From the NCBI RefSeq assembly GCF_963676685.1, contig NC_092348.1, forward strand, positions 22,047,386 to 22,111,385: a stretch of DNA of 64,000 nt. The letters run 5' to 3'. A program made the position numbers and the translations under genes. Of the stretch, positions 23,270 through 34,379 are shown one piece after another. The number at the start of each line of letters is the position of its first letter. Within the stretch, counting starts at the first letter, position 1. Below the pieces are notes generated by a model. That model did no database searches and was not told where the DNA came from. It saw nothing but the letters and a program-made list of their open reading frames with translations. The stretch is from Mytilus edulis (lineage: Eukaryota; Mollusca; Bivalvia; Mytilida; Mytilidae).

Positions 23270-24340
23270 TATTAAAGACTATTTGTAATGTTTCTTTTGA
23301 TATTCTTGTGAATGCAAGTATTCAATTTTCCAGATTTTCCCTTTTTATTTGTGTTTCTATTGTTCGTCTTTAATTGTTAACATTTCTAACTATAGTTAAA
23401 TAATGTAACTTTCCTATTTAAAGTGTTCATGTATACTAAGTTAAGTACGTTTTATGTCTTAAATGAGAGCCAATATTGCTTAAACGATAGTCTGAATTCG
23501 TAATGGTATTAAAATCCTCTGAATATCGCATTCTATGATGTCTTGACCAAAGACAAGAGAACGGGATTGAAGGAAAGAATATGGTCATGCCCGTGGCTAA
23601 CAGCGACACAAATACACCATACTAACAAATCACGATAGCTTCCGATAAGCTTTCAAAGGAATAATTTCATCCTTAAAATTTATAAACCTATGTAAACACC
23701 TTCCTTGTTAATCAACTACCATAAAGCGTAGAATACTGAAAGAAATACAAGAACTCGAATAATGTACGAGTATACATAAAATTCATTTTTTTGTGATTTT
23801 TAACTTTCTCGATTGCCAATCCAAAAAGGCTTTTTGTAAACGAGCAAAATTCCTTGAAATGGGTATTGTCTGCTTTAAAAAAAATTGTATTGGTGCCAAT
23901 CTTTATGACAATTATGGTTTATTTTATATGCAATCTATTATTTGCCAAGTGCTGTCACACAAGATGATATAGCTTTACAGCTTTAAAAAGTGATATATAT
24001 ATTATTAAGAAAAATAATGCAATAAATACAGGTACAACAGAATAGTTCAGGGGTTTAGATGTAATATCGGCTGCTGAGTTGGAATGAAATGCACGCATCA
24101 CATATAGCATCGCGTTCACAAAATAAGTCGCTAACAGTCAATGTCAATCATGGTTATGACTATAGACAAATGAACCGTACATTTAGTTTCTGAATGTCAC
24201 TACGTATTCATCATTCCTGACACCAATTGAGAAATATAAAATGTATAAGCAAGCAGTGACTAACGTAATGTATGATTAACAATAAGTGTAAAAACAAAAG
24301 AAAGCATTCGTATGCATCAACTAACGGAATTTCTCGACTG
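23270..24340. other. Downstream flank of gene 2
   Basis: 23280-23390 matches the 3' flanks of genes 1 and 3; 23940-24300 matches 11070-11440. No further gene. Confidence 0.5.
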
Positions 24341-24349
24341 TTTATTTAA

Positions 24350-25100
24350 AATTTGGTGACTATGTGGAACGCATCTATCCCATCGAATTGGAGATAAAGG
24401 ATACTACAGATACAGTTAAGTCGGCTTCATATCTTGACTTACATCTAGAAATTGACAATGAGGGTCGATTGAAAACAAAACTTTACGAGAAAAGAGATGA
24501 TTTCAGCTTTCCAATTGTGAACTTTCCATTTCTAAGTAGCAACATTCCAGCAGCACCTGCATACGCGGTATATATCTCCCAATTGATACGATATTCCCGT
24601 GCTTGCATTTCCCATCATGATTTTCTTGATAGAGGGTTACTGCTCACAAGGAAGCTATTAAACCAAGAGTTCCAAATGGTGAAGTTGAAATCATCCCTTC
24701 GTAAATTTTACGGACGCCATCACGAGTTGGTTGACCGTTATGGAATAACCATTCCACAAATGATATCGGATATGTTCCTTACGTCGTAACTACAATCCCC
24801 TTCCCTTTCATGAATGTGACCTACCAAATTAGACTATTTACTGGATTTGTAATCACATAAGCAACACGACGGGTGCCACATGTGGAGCAGGATCTGCTTA
24901 CCCTTCCGGAGCACCTGAGATCACCCCTAGTTTTTGGTGGGGTTCGTGTTGTTTTTTCTTTAGTTTTCTATGTTGTTTCATGTGTACTATTGTTTTTCTG
25001 TTTGTCTTTTTATTTTTAGCCATGGCGTTGTCAGTTTGTTTTAGATTTATGAGTTTGACTGTCCCTTTGGTATCTTTCGTCCCTCTTTTAATCGTTACGT
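24350..25100 (+). mobile_element. Reverse-transcriptase fragment (Penelope-like) with 3' tail
   Basis: A 141-codon open frame (24364-24789) starts just after the catalytic YIDD region and contains VERIYPIELEIKD, YLDLHLEID, KLYEKRDDFSFPIVNFPF, AVYISQLIRYSRACIS, LDRGLLLTRKLL and RKFYGRHHELVDRYG. This is the C-terminal part of an RT whose other copies here show MGTNCAP and YIDD motifs, arrangements seen in Penelope-like elements. The tail follows: CACATGTGGAGCAGGATCTG, CTTCCGGAGCACCTGAGATC, GGTGGGGTTCGTGTTG, CATGGCGTTGTCAG, GACTGTCCCTTTGGTATCTTTCG. 5' truncated; no endonuclease domain is visible. Confidence 0.8.
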
Positions 25101-26370
25101 CACTTATGAGTCTTTGCTATGAAACCAGGTTTAATCCACCTTTTTCTACATTTGAAAATGCCTGTACCAAGTCAGGAATTTGACAGTTGTTGTCCATTCG
25201 TTTTGATGTGTTTTATAATTTGATTTTGACTCTCTATTTCATTTACTACTAACACACTACAATATTAATACGAATATGCATGCATGTCAGTACATAAAGT
25301 AAATACAATCCGGAACTGCTTGTTATTTAAAGATCATATCAGTAAATATCATCTGTATTTGTACCAGGCTAAGAAACAGGTGTAATGCTAGCTTTAGCGA
25401 GCTATTACTGCTGTTTCCACCGAGTACAAATACAACCGATATCTACAGACACTAAACAGTTATTGTCTATATCCTGCCATTAGGTGTGTATAGCGCTGTT
25501 ATAAATTCATAAATCGATAGAGAAAAAAGAAATCCGGGTAACAAACTAAAACTGAGGGAAACGTATCAAACATAAGAGAACTACGACACAACAGAGACAC
25601 ACCACCGAAATGTAACACACACAGAAACGAACTATAATGTAACAATGGCCATTTTCCTGACAAGTACGCCGGAAATAATCTCGCATGGTCATTAATAATG
25701 CATCGCTCAAAAATAATATATAGTTATTATAGTTACTATAGCTATTGTTATTACAACTACTTTCTACAGTAAAATGAAATAACAAAACATTGTTCGATTT
25801 AAGTAAAAAAATGTTTGATTTGTCCTCCGCTTCATAATTTCGAACTGTCCGTGCGTTCACTGATTATCGATATTATTGCATGGTTGATTTGGTATGTTAT
25901 GTATTAACACATTCAAGTTTTGAACTTGAAGATTGGAGCCGTAGAAAACGGAGTTATTACTTCTGTTCGTGTTAGTATGTTGCGGATCGGAGACAAGAAC
26001 ATTCATAGACGGAGTAATACGTCATTTGAAACAGATTGCAGTACACATTCGGAGGTCAGAAAAGTTCAAACAACACTCGTCAACAGCAGTACTTAAAAAT
26101 TGTTCGAAAGCTCAGCGTGCATATCATTAAGCAATATCTGTATAGTACATGTAGTATACAAATACTGGCCAGCAATATCTGTGTGGCTGTTAATGTATCA
26201 TTCGACACCCCATTGTAGGATAAAAGTAATAATAAACCATTAAGCCGGACCCAAAATTGTTTTTAAACAATTATTATTAATTTTTGTGTATGCTTATCTT
26301 TCGAAGTTGCTTATGCGCTTTGTTTTCATGCCGTTTTGTCTTTCTTTGTTGACATAATTATTTGCTCTTG
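25101..26370. other. Repeat debris, no host gene
   Basis: 25115-25245 is the dispersed repeat of 2286-2450. 25540-25690 is a minus-strand piece of another retroelement tail (CGGAAATAATCTCGC side reading GTTTGATACGTTTCCCTCAG in reverse). The 104-residue minus-strand frame at 25546-25860 overlaps this and is not credible as a gene. Confidence 0.45.
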
Positions 26371-26374
26371 AAGT

Positions 26375-26645
26375 TGTTACTCTTCAAGGGTGACTGGGGA
26401 ATATATGGTCACTACATGTCATCTTCTGACCGGCATTAAAACCGTTGCCAATGCTGGCAACCTAATAGCTGTTGCGGGATGTATCAAATACGCTGCCTCG
26501 TCTAGTCAGATTTTGACGTTAAATCCGATGCCTCGTGTAGAGAGAATGTCACGCGCTCTGCACGTTATGAACCCTAGCAACAACTATTTTGGGGATCTGT
26601 ATGTGGACTGTTGCAAAGTTAAATTTGGGTCCCTATCCAACATGT
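26375..26645 (+). mobile_element. Second SINE-like copy, truncated
   Basis: Matches 1480-1740 (GATGCCTCG(A/T)GTA(A)AGAGA, TGCACGTTA, AACCCT(T/A)GCAACAACT, GTCCCTATCCAACAT). It lacks the (ATCA)n end. The 85-residue open frame here is incidental. Confidence 0.65.
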
Positions 26646-26647
26646 AG

Positions 26648-26955
26648 TTTATGCCAATATCAAACGACTATGGGAGAGCAATAATGCTTATTATGGATTT
26701 TTTTTTGTTATTTCAATTCCATTCAAGGTCTTATTTACTTTTTTTATTTCGCTATTCTTTTCAGGCTCTTGATCACAAATCTCTTAATTCACGGCTTTTG
26801 ATATTTACAAATCCTTGGCTACACAATAATAAGCTGTCAAATATTTCATAATTAGACTAAATTCAAAATAGGTCTTCGGACAAATACAATTAATGTTGTG
26901 CTATTTTCATCTGTATATCATTGGGTGCATACCACTACTGATTGACGGTTTTGTC
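26648..26955 (+). repeat. Direct repeat, copy 1
   Basis: Nearly identical to 28236-28513 (TTTATGCCAATATCAAACGA ... CACTACTGATTGACGG). Copy 2 lacks about 35 bases present at 26853-26880. Confidence 0.85.
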
Positions 26956-28235
26956 CATAATTTATCAGCTAGTTCATTTATATGAATTTTAGTTTAAAGC
27001 AACCTAATGCACACAATTTGTTTGTTTTCACACAATTTTCATTCAAAAGAAAAACCCCGACAGGGTACACCATAACTGTTTATTAAAACGTGCATGTAAA
27101 GGTTAGAAATACATAAAATAACACTATTGCAAACTTAATCCTAATTTTTTATTCTATTTTTAGAAATTTACATATGAAGTCACTTTTTGTGACGTTGATA
27201 CCTTGGTATGACGCACATTTCAAAATTCTGTTGTGTTCCGTGTGTGGAAGGTGCCCGTTATTTTTCTGTGGTTAACATGTTGAAATGTACTCTTCTGTAT
27301 TTATGTATTTCTCTGTCCCGAGTGTTCTGTCGTTTATTTTAAATGTAATCTTATCACGTAATGTTGTCATTTTAGTGGTATTTTTAACATTCCTATATCA
27401 CCAGGAGGTTTGGCTATCCATAAAGCCAGGTTCAACCCACATTTTATCTGTAAATCTCCTGCACCAAGTTAGGAATTTAGCATTTCATTATCAAATAGTC
27501 CGTTTCTATGTATGTCGGTGTTTGCTTTTGTAGCAGATCGGTGTTTCTGTTTTTCTGTTAATCCGTTTTATTACTCTAAAACTTGATGTTTTGCCCTTGG
27601 TATTTGGTTTGTGAGCCGGGTTTGATTTTGCTTAATCGATTTTTTTTTACTTTTGAACAGCGGTATATTACTGTTGCTTTTATTTGACATTTCCACCTTT
27701 TATGTCTGATTATTTGTTCACACCTTGCTGTCAATATAATGGACTCTTATGCGGCTGTCGTAAAAGTAAGAGGTTTAACTAGCTACACAACCCGGTTTTT
27801 TCCGCCATTTCTTACCAAATGAAATGACTGTACAAAATCAGGAAATGACAATTGTTTTCTTTTCGTTTGATGTGTTTAAGGGGCTTTGTGAATTGAAATT
27901 TCTAGGGAGTTCGGTATTTTCGTTTCTTTTGCTTTTTGCACTATTTTATGTTTTTAAAGATTAAAATTGTATAAGATTGATATTATTTTTAGATTAAAAT
28001 CCCAATACACTAGGATTTATATTTCTTTTCTGTCAGAATTCATTACAAAATATTTGTTTTGTTATTCTGAATTGATTATATATAATTGATATTCAGAAAA
28101 ATTACAATCTAAAACGGTCTTTGATATAACAATTATAAACGAATTGTTTTCAATTTCTCATTGCTGAAAGGTAGAAACACCGGTTTCCTTTTATTTAGTT
28201 ATATTTGGTTTGAATTCAAGTTGAAAACAAAAGAA
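26956..28235. other. Repeat debris, no host gene
   Basis: Includes retroelement-tail pieces at 27240-27690 (GAACAGCGGTATATTACTGTTGC) and 27755-27930. No domain recognised in the small frames. Confidence 0.45.
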
Positions 28236-28513
28236 GTTTATGCCAATATCAAACGACTATGGGGGAGCAATAATGCTTATTATGGATTTTTTTTGTTATT
28301 TCAATTCCATTCAAGGTCTTATTCACTTTTTCTATTTCGCTATTATTTTCAGGCTTTTGATCACAAATCTCTTAATTCACGGCTTTTGATATTTACAAAT
28401 CCTTGGCTACACAATAATAAGCTGTCATATAATTCGGACAAATACAATTAATGTTGTGCTATTTTCATCTGTATATCATTGGGTGCATTCCACTACTGAT
28501 TGACGGTTTTGTA
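28236..28513 (+). repeat. Direct repeat, copy 2
   Basis: Partner of 26648-26955, about 1.59 kb downstream. Confidence 0.85.
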
Positions 28514-28516
28514 CAT

Positions 28517-28552
28517 GAGGGTTTCATCAGCTCAGTGGGTTAGCACTGACAT
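28517..28552 (+). other. tRNA-like A-box motif
   Basis: TCAGCTCAGTGGGTTAGCAC fits a Pol III A box, as in tRNA genes or SINE heads. No B box or cloverleaf follows, so this is not a tRNA gene. Confidence 0.3.
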
Positions 28553-29770
28553 GATGTATAATATCGTTTCTGAAATTGTACATTTATACAATTGTAAAAC
28601 ATTTAGAAACTAAGCTTAAAGATAATACAAGCAAGGTTGACTATATATTAATACATACTTATCTTTTAAATGTTTGGTATTAACTGTTCCTGGTGGAGGT
28701 AAAATCATTGAAACGCATCAGCTGCAAAAAAATATGAAATGATTCTTCACACCTTTTTTGATAAATGCCCGTGGTTGATTACATCACTTGTTCCACTTTT
28801 GTTGACAGTCATGCGTACAAAAACAATTGGGTACAGAATTTTAACAATTTTTGTTTTGTGTTTTGTTGTCGCATAAAAATTTCAAGAAAAACCTTAAAAT
28901 ATGCAATATCTATAACGCAATGCAAGAATACTGTTCATAATATACGGGTTTGCCTATACGAATATATTATGTATTAAATGCAAATGCATTGTTAATATAA
29001 CATGAAAATAAGATATGATATGACTGCCAATGAGACAACTACCAGCCAAAATTTAGTGAATGTCAGCAATTATTAATGGGAATCATGCAGCCTTTAATAA
29101 TGAGAAAACCGACACCGTATAGTCGTCTTTAAAAGGCTCCGACATAAAAATGTGAAACAATGAGAAAACCAATGACCTTATTTACAGTTTAATAAAATAT
29201 ATTACGATGAAACAAATATAGAGACAGATATGAACCTATGAAAACCACTAAACCACATGCTTCAGAATGTTTGTTGTAAAATGCTGAACTAGATGATAGA
29301 AAAAAAGCTGACGATGCAAGTAGTTAAAGCTTTTTAAACGAGTCATACATGATAGATTGAAGTTAGTTCTGCTGTAACAAATAAACATATGTAAAATATG
29401 ACACTGTACTGAAAACTTTCGAATTGAAACCAAAATGAGATTATGTTCAAACAAATCTGTGTTTTGTATCGTATGAGTTATAAAGTAGTTGGACTATTGG
29501 AAAAGGTATAGTCAATAATATACTTAAAAAAAGGAAATCTTGGGTTTACAAATAAGTACATTATAGCTGAGATCTGAAACGACTAATGCACAGTGAGATA
29601 ACAGTATCAGTCCTTGTATAGTAGGTAGCACTTAGAAAGGAAAACAAAATATGATTGGGAACATATTATTGATTTTGTGTTGAAGCTAGTAAGTATATGA
29701 TATATATCTGTGTCATTACAGATGACTGCTAAGTATGAATTGTACTAAACAAATTGGATATCAGATTTTT
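28553..29770. other. No gene; one dispersed repeat
   Basis: 29000-29180 is a mussel dispersed repeat (GACTGCCAATGAGACAACTACC ... AAAAGGCTCCGACATAAAAATGTG in part), related to 10435-10540 and 49205-49330. Confidence 0.45.
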
Positions 29771-31045
29771 AAAATGACCGTTTGGTTTAATAAGAAAGTT
29801 CTGTTTGCTAAGATTTTATAAAAACGAAGGTCTAAAAGTTATATTTGTCAATTGATTTAAAGAACAACTAGATGCACTCATTTTTATAGCATGAAATGAG
29901 TATTTTTAAACTAGAAAAAAATTTCAATATGTGCTATATTACAAAATTTGATATAACGTTGTGTTTTACCAAGTTGTGAAATGAAAGACAGGAATAGTTA
30001 AGAAAGCCAAGATGAAACAATATTTAGATGGTTTGGTGCTTTCTCTGAACCTCTGACGGTCCCTACTATGCAGCCAATAAATAGTAGGGACCTTCAAAAA
30101 TTCACAGGATGCATTCAGCATGTTCTATTTAATTTCCGTGAAGCAAACAACCATAAATGTAACACTTTGTATAATACAATTATAATTACTTCCGTCTAAT
30201 ATTTAAAAGTTAATATTATGAAGTGAAAACTTTTGACAAGTCCTAATTCTAATAACAGATGAATTAAGTATATTGATATTTATGGTAATTTGTAAATGCA
30301 GTATTTATGAAATATAACATTCCTTAATGTCAATCATAAAATCCACTATTAAACAAACATTTATATTAAAGAAATTTAAAGCTACAGTTGGTTTTGGTTT
30401 GTTTTGGGGTTTTTGGGTTTTTTTTTGTCTGACCAAAGATATTATTTAATGTGAAAATTGTAAACTCTACAGCAGATAAGAATTATAGAAACATGGCAAA
30501 ATAATGCTGGGAACTAATCAGATTCACAGATGTCACGATAAAAGCATAATGCAATATTACATCTTAAGTTGTTCTACAAGTCTTGCAGTTCACATTTAGA
30601 TAATCTTATCATAGACAAACAAAGGTCACAACTTTATCTGTGTCGCTTTTTAAAAAAAGACGTTTCCCGAGTACAGCTAATGTGAGCCATTCCCTGGGTA
30701 GAAAATCCTTCATATTCCTGAAATTCCAACTATTTCATACTGTATTTTTAGTTATGGCATTATCAATGGTTAATCAAGCTTTTTGTCTTGCATCTAAAAG
30801 TTGTGAATATGAAACTCAAAATTGAGTTCTACGGTGACATCAATATTTTGTGACAATTTGTTATTAATTCAGTTTGAAACAAATTACTATTTTGATATGT
30901 AGTTAAAGTAGCATTGGAACATCTTATCTCCATGGAGATTATTGCAGTCTCAATCATGGTCTATTGACTTTGAAACTTTAATTTAAATGTAAAAGTTTCC
31001 GATAAGATTAGTTTGAGATTAGTATGATATAATTCCGTTAATATA
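29770..31045 (+). repeat. Intergenic spacer, copy B
   Basis: Begins near AACGAAGGTCTAAAAGTTATA (shared with C and D), then GAAAGACAGGAATAGTTAAG, hairpin at 30058-30092, AATTTGTAAATGCAGTAT, ATTCACAGATGTCAC and TGACTTTGAAACTT. The 360-type repeat is at 30600-30820 as in the other copies. The 61-residue frame 30640-30825 is in that repeat. No peptide gene follows within 20 kb. Confidence 0.7.
30058..30092. other. Perfect hairpin in spacer B
   Basis: GGTCCCTACTA / TAGTAGGGACC, 11 bp stem, 13-base loop. Confidence 0.75.
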
Positions 31046-31079
31046 TCCCCTAGAACTATAAATTAAATATACAACAAAC

Positions 31080-31620
31080 ACAGCTTTCTCTGTCTCATTT
31101 TGGACTCAAATCTTGAATTTGACACACGCAGTCACTTCAGTACAAGAATTTATGACAAGCGAGACGATTTTTATTTTGAAATTATCAATTTCTCCCACCT
31201 TAGTAGCAATATAGACTTTTTAAAACGTCAGCAGTGTCTGAGTAGAAAGTGTATGAACTAGGAGTATGTCAAAGAACGTTTCGGGTTTTTTCTAAAATAC
31301 ATCAATGAAAAGTACCAAGATCTTGTTAATTTTTAATCCGTATCAACTTCACAAATAATACATGATATCATTTGTATTATTGTATTATTTTTAATTTTAG
31401 TTTCTTGTGTACAATTTGGAGTTTAGTATGGCGTTCATTATCACTGAACTAGTATATATATTTGTTTAGGAGCCAGCTGAAGGACACCTCCGTGTGCGAG
31501 AATTTCTTGCTGCATTGAAGACCTGTTGGGGACCTTCTGCTGTTGTCTGTTCTATAGTTGGGTTGTTGTCTCTTTGACACCTTCCCCATTTCCATTCTCA
31601 ATTGTATGATGTTGTTTATT
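31080..31620 (+). mobile_element. Decayed reverse-transcriptase fragment with different 3' tail
   Basis: Frame fragments include YDKRDDF and a FSHLSSNI-like block, matching KLYEKRDDFSFPIVNFPFLSSNI of the element at 24364. The tail has GACACCTCCGTGTGCG, TTGCTGCATTGAAGACCTG and GGGTTGTTGTCTCTTTGACAC, a second tail type. Confidence 0.6.
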
Positions 31621-32140
31621 ATCTTAATAAGTGCTATAGTTTTTTTTATTTGTCTTTATGAATTTACTTTTACTGTTTAGATTATTTTTGGTGATATTCA
31701 TTTTACGTGACTCTTTAGTGATACATTCCTTCTTGTGCTATTGTGATATGTTATTTTTTTGTATTTTTGTCTTTCATTTTTTCTTCCTTTCTTTTTTGTG
31801 TTTCTATGTTACATATTAGGTTGTTTAATAGTGTTTAAGATTATAACACTATGTTGACTGCTGTATCCATATTTTCACATTTTTACCTATTATGACCGGT
31901 TACTTTTTTCACACATCGCTGTCAATATAATTAGATCAGAAGCAACTGTCATGCAAGTGAGAGGTTTATGTAGTTATAAAACCAGGTTTAATCCAACCTT
32001 TTCTATTTGCATGTATCACGTCAGGAATATGGCGGTTGTTGTCCATTCGTTTGATTTGTTTGAGCTTTTGACTGTGCCATTTAATTACGGACTTCCGTTT
32101 AGAATTTTCCTCGGAGTTGTATGATTAGATGACTAGAGTC
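31621..32140. other. Repeat debris
   Basis: 31955-32125 is the dispersed repeat family of 2286-2450 in + orientation. Otherwise T-rich with nothing recognised. Confidence 0.45.
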
Positions 32141-32149
32141 TGATGGATT

Positions 32150-32260
32150 GAAGCACCTTTGTTAATTTGATTTTATGGTATTCAACTGTTTTCAGTTTTC
32201 CTAGATCCAGTACTCAGCGGCGCCTGTAATATAGATTGAAAACCAGGAACATAATGCAAA
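32150..32260 (+). repeat. Remnant of the far-upstream gene flank
   Basis: GTTAATTTGATTTTATGGTA, TTTTCCTAGATCCAGTACTC and AGCGGCGCCTGTAATATAGATTGAA align with 16225-16320 upstream of gene 2. Homology ends before any promoter. Confidence 0.55.
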
Positions 32261-32813
32261 AGACGGGCATCACCCCATTCATCTCTGTTGGAAAATAAAA
32301 ATATCAAATACCCTAAATTGAAAAAGTGTGGCAAAGTGTGATTTTCATTGGTTTTTGTTTGTCCTTTTAACTAAATAACCGTATAAACTACGTAAAATCC
32401 TTTGACATTACCGAAAAAGATCAAAATGAGTTCACAAGGAAAAGAATATCATCTAATCGGATGAAAAATAAAATCCAAAACACTTCAACAGGAATCAACC
32501 CCTCTGTATCGCAGCAACTGCTGACGCCACTCCAAATCTGTTGACATACTCAAGTTGCAGAATTGTATAAGCAATTAAAAAAATCGCCATTTAAATAAGT
32601 TGAAAATAAACAATCTGTATATACAAATATGTGAACATTACCAAACCTAAACATTTTATATTTTTTATTAATTGCACTCTCGCTAGCGATAAACACATAT
32701 TTTAGCCGGGTTTATAGTTTACAGAAGCAGATCGGAATCAGTTATGACGTAGACAGTAATCATTTTAATCGCAATCATGTTCATTGATTATAAGGACGAT
32801 AAAAGCACATCAT

Positions 32814-33376
32814 ATAATAACGTTTCGACATCATATAATGAAGTAAACCGAACTACATAATATAAGATTACAAGCACATAATATAATGACACAACCACAT
32901 CCTACAAAGATATTTGCACATAATATAATGGTAACTGCATATCATATAATGATATGTACACATCATCCAGTATATTTGCATATCATATAAGAATATATGC
33001 ACATAATATAAATACATTTGGACATCATATAAGAACGTTTGCACATCATATAAATACATTCACACATCATATAAGTACATAATTATGCACATCATATAAG
33101 TATATTTGCACTTCATATAAGTATATAAGCACATCATATAAGTATATATGCACATCATATAAGTATATATGCACATCATATAAGTATTTTTGCACATCAT
33201 ATAATGATGTTTGCACATCGTATAATGATGTTTGCACATCATATAATGATGTTTGTACATCATATAAGGATGTTTGCACATCATATAAAAATATTTGCAC
33301 ATCATATAAAGGTGTTTGCACATCATATAATGACAATTGCACATCATATAAAGGTAAATGCACATCATATAATGAA
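32814..33376. repeat. 21-bp minisatellite, about 27 units
   Basis: Unit CACATCATATAATGATGTTTG, best conserved at 33140-33370. Because 21 is a multiple of three, two minus-strand frames stay open for about 100 codons as heptads (xLYDVQx); these are not genes. Confidence 0.9.
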
Positions 33377-33584
33377 AATGGTCATAACAAGACAGTGTTG
33401 GCGTTCTATAGAAGATCCTTCTCCACTTGTGGCATCCGTCGTGATTTTCATGTTAGTGCAAACTTTTTAAAAAGTATAATTTCGGGGAAAAGGGTCAGGA
33501 TTGTTGTTACAACATAAGGATTAATCCGCTTTTATATGTAAAACTGATATTCCATATCGGTCAACAAACTCATGATTGTGTCAT
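33377..33584. other. No gene seen
   Basis: Includes a short GAAAAGGGTCAGGATTG block; nothing recognised. Confidence 0.35.
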
Positions 33585-34020
33585 TAAAACTTACAAAGGA
33601 ATGATTTCAACTTCACCACTTGGAATTCTTGCTTCAATAGCTTTCTTGTGAGCAACAATCCTGTACCAAGGAAATTATGATAGGATAGACAAGCACTGTA
33701 ATATGGTTATATACTCCGTATATGCATACGCTGCTGCATAGAAATGGAAAGTACACAATTTTGGGAAGCTGAAACAATCTCCTTTGTGTAAAATTTGTTT
33801 TCAACCGACCATCATTGTCAATTTTTAGAAGTGATATGTAGAAGATATGACGCAGACTTGACTGAACCTGTTGTATTCTTTATCTCAAATTCGATGGGAT
33901 AGATGCGTTCAACATAATTTATTTGTTAGAGAACATCATCAATATAGTGGAATATAAGGAAATGGGTACTGCTCTCTTTTGTTTTTACTTATAGTTCCTC
34001 TATCGATCTATGAACAAAGT
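33585..34020 (-). mobile_element. Decayed reverse-transcriptase fragment, minus strand
   Basis: The minus strand reads YIDDVL, then YVERIYPIEFEIKNTT (about 33985-33880), and LLLTRKLLKQEFQVVKLKSF at 33660-33600. Stops and indels interrupt it. The YIDD catalytic motif supports the RT identity of the family. Confidence 0.7.
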
Positions 34021-34379
34021 TAAAATTACATAAACTGAACTTGTCCATTTTTTTTTATAAAAAATCAAAAGCTCAAAAGCATTACGTTTCTACGTTTGCG
34101 AATGATTTTGTTTTTTTAAGAAAGCAGGACCAACTCTTTAAATGTTCGTTTAATAGTTTTAATTGTTTGGAATTTATAATGCTAGTGTAAAGTGTAGAAA
34201 AGTCAATGTTTCAATACAAAAGCAAGGTGAAAAAGTCTTAAATTGCTGTGTCATTTCGTCTCTCGTGGAGATTTGTCTCATTTGGCAATCATGCCACATT
34301 TTCTTTTTTATATATTAGATACTATGTAATAATATAGTATCTTGATTGATTCACGTCACCTTTAGCATGTTTAGAATAT

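Noticed and set aside
26390-26647. 85-codon frame
   Set aside because: Inside a truncated SINE-like copy that matches 1480-1740.
28517-28552. tRNA gene
   Set aside because: A-box-like motif only; no B box, acceptor stem or cloverleaf.
33060-33368. Minus-strand frames with tyrosine-rich heptad repeats
   Set aside because: By-product of a 21-bp minisatellite whose length is a multiple of three.
32814-33376. CRISPR-like array
   Set aside because: Units are contiguous without unique spacers, and the genome is eukaryotic.
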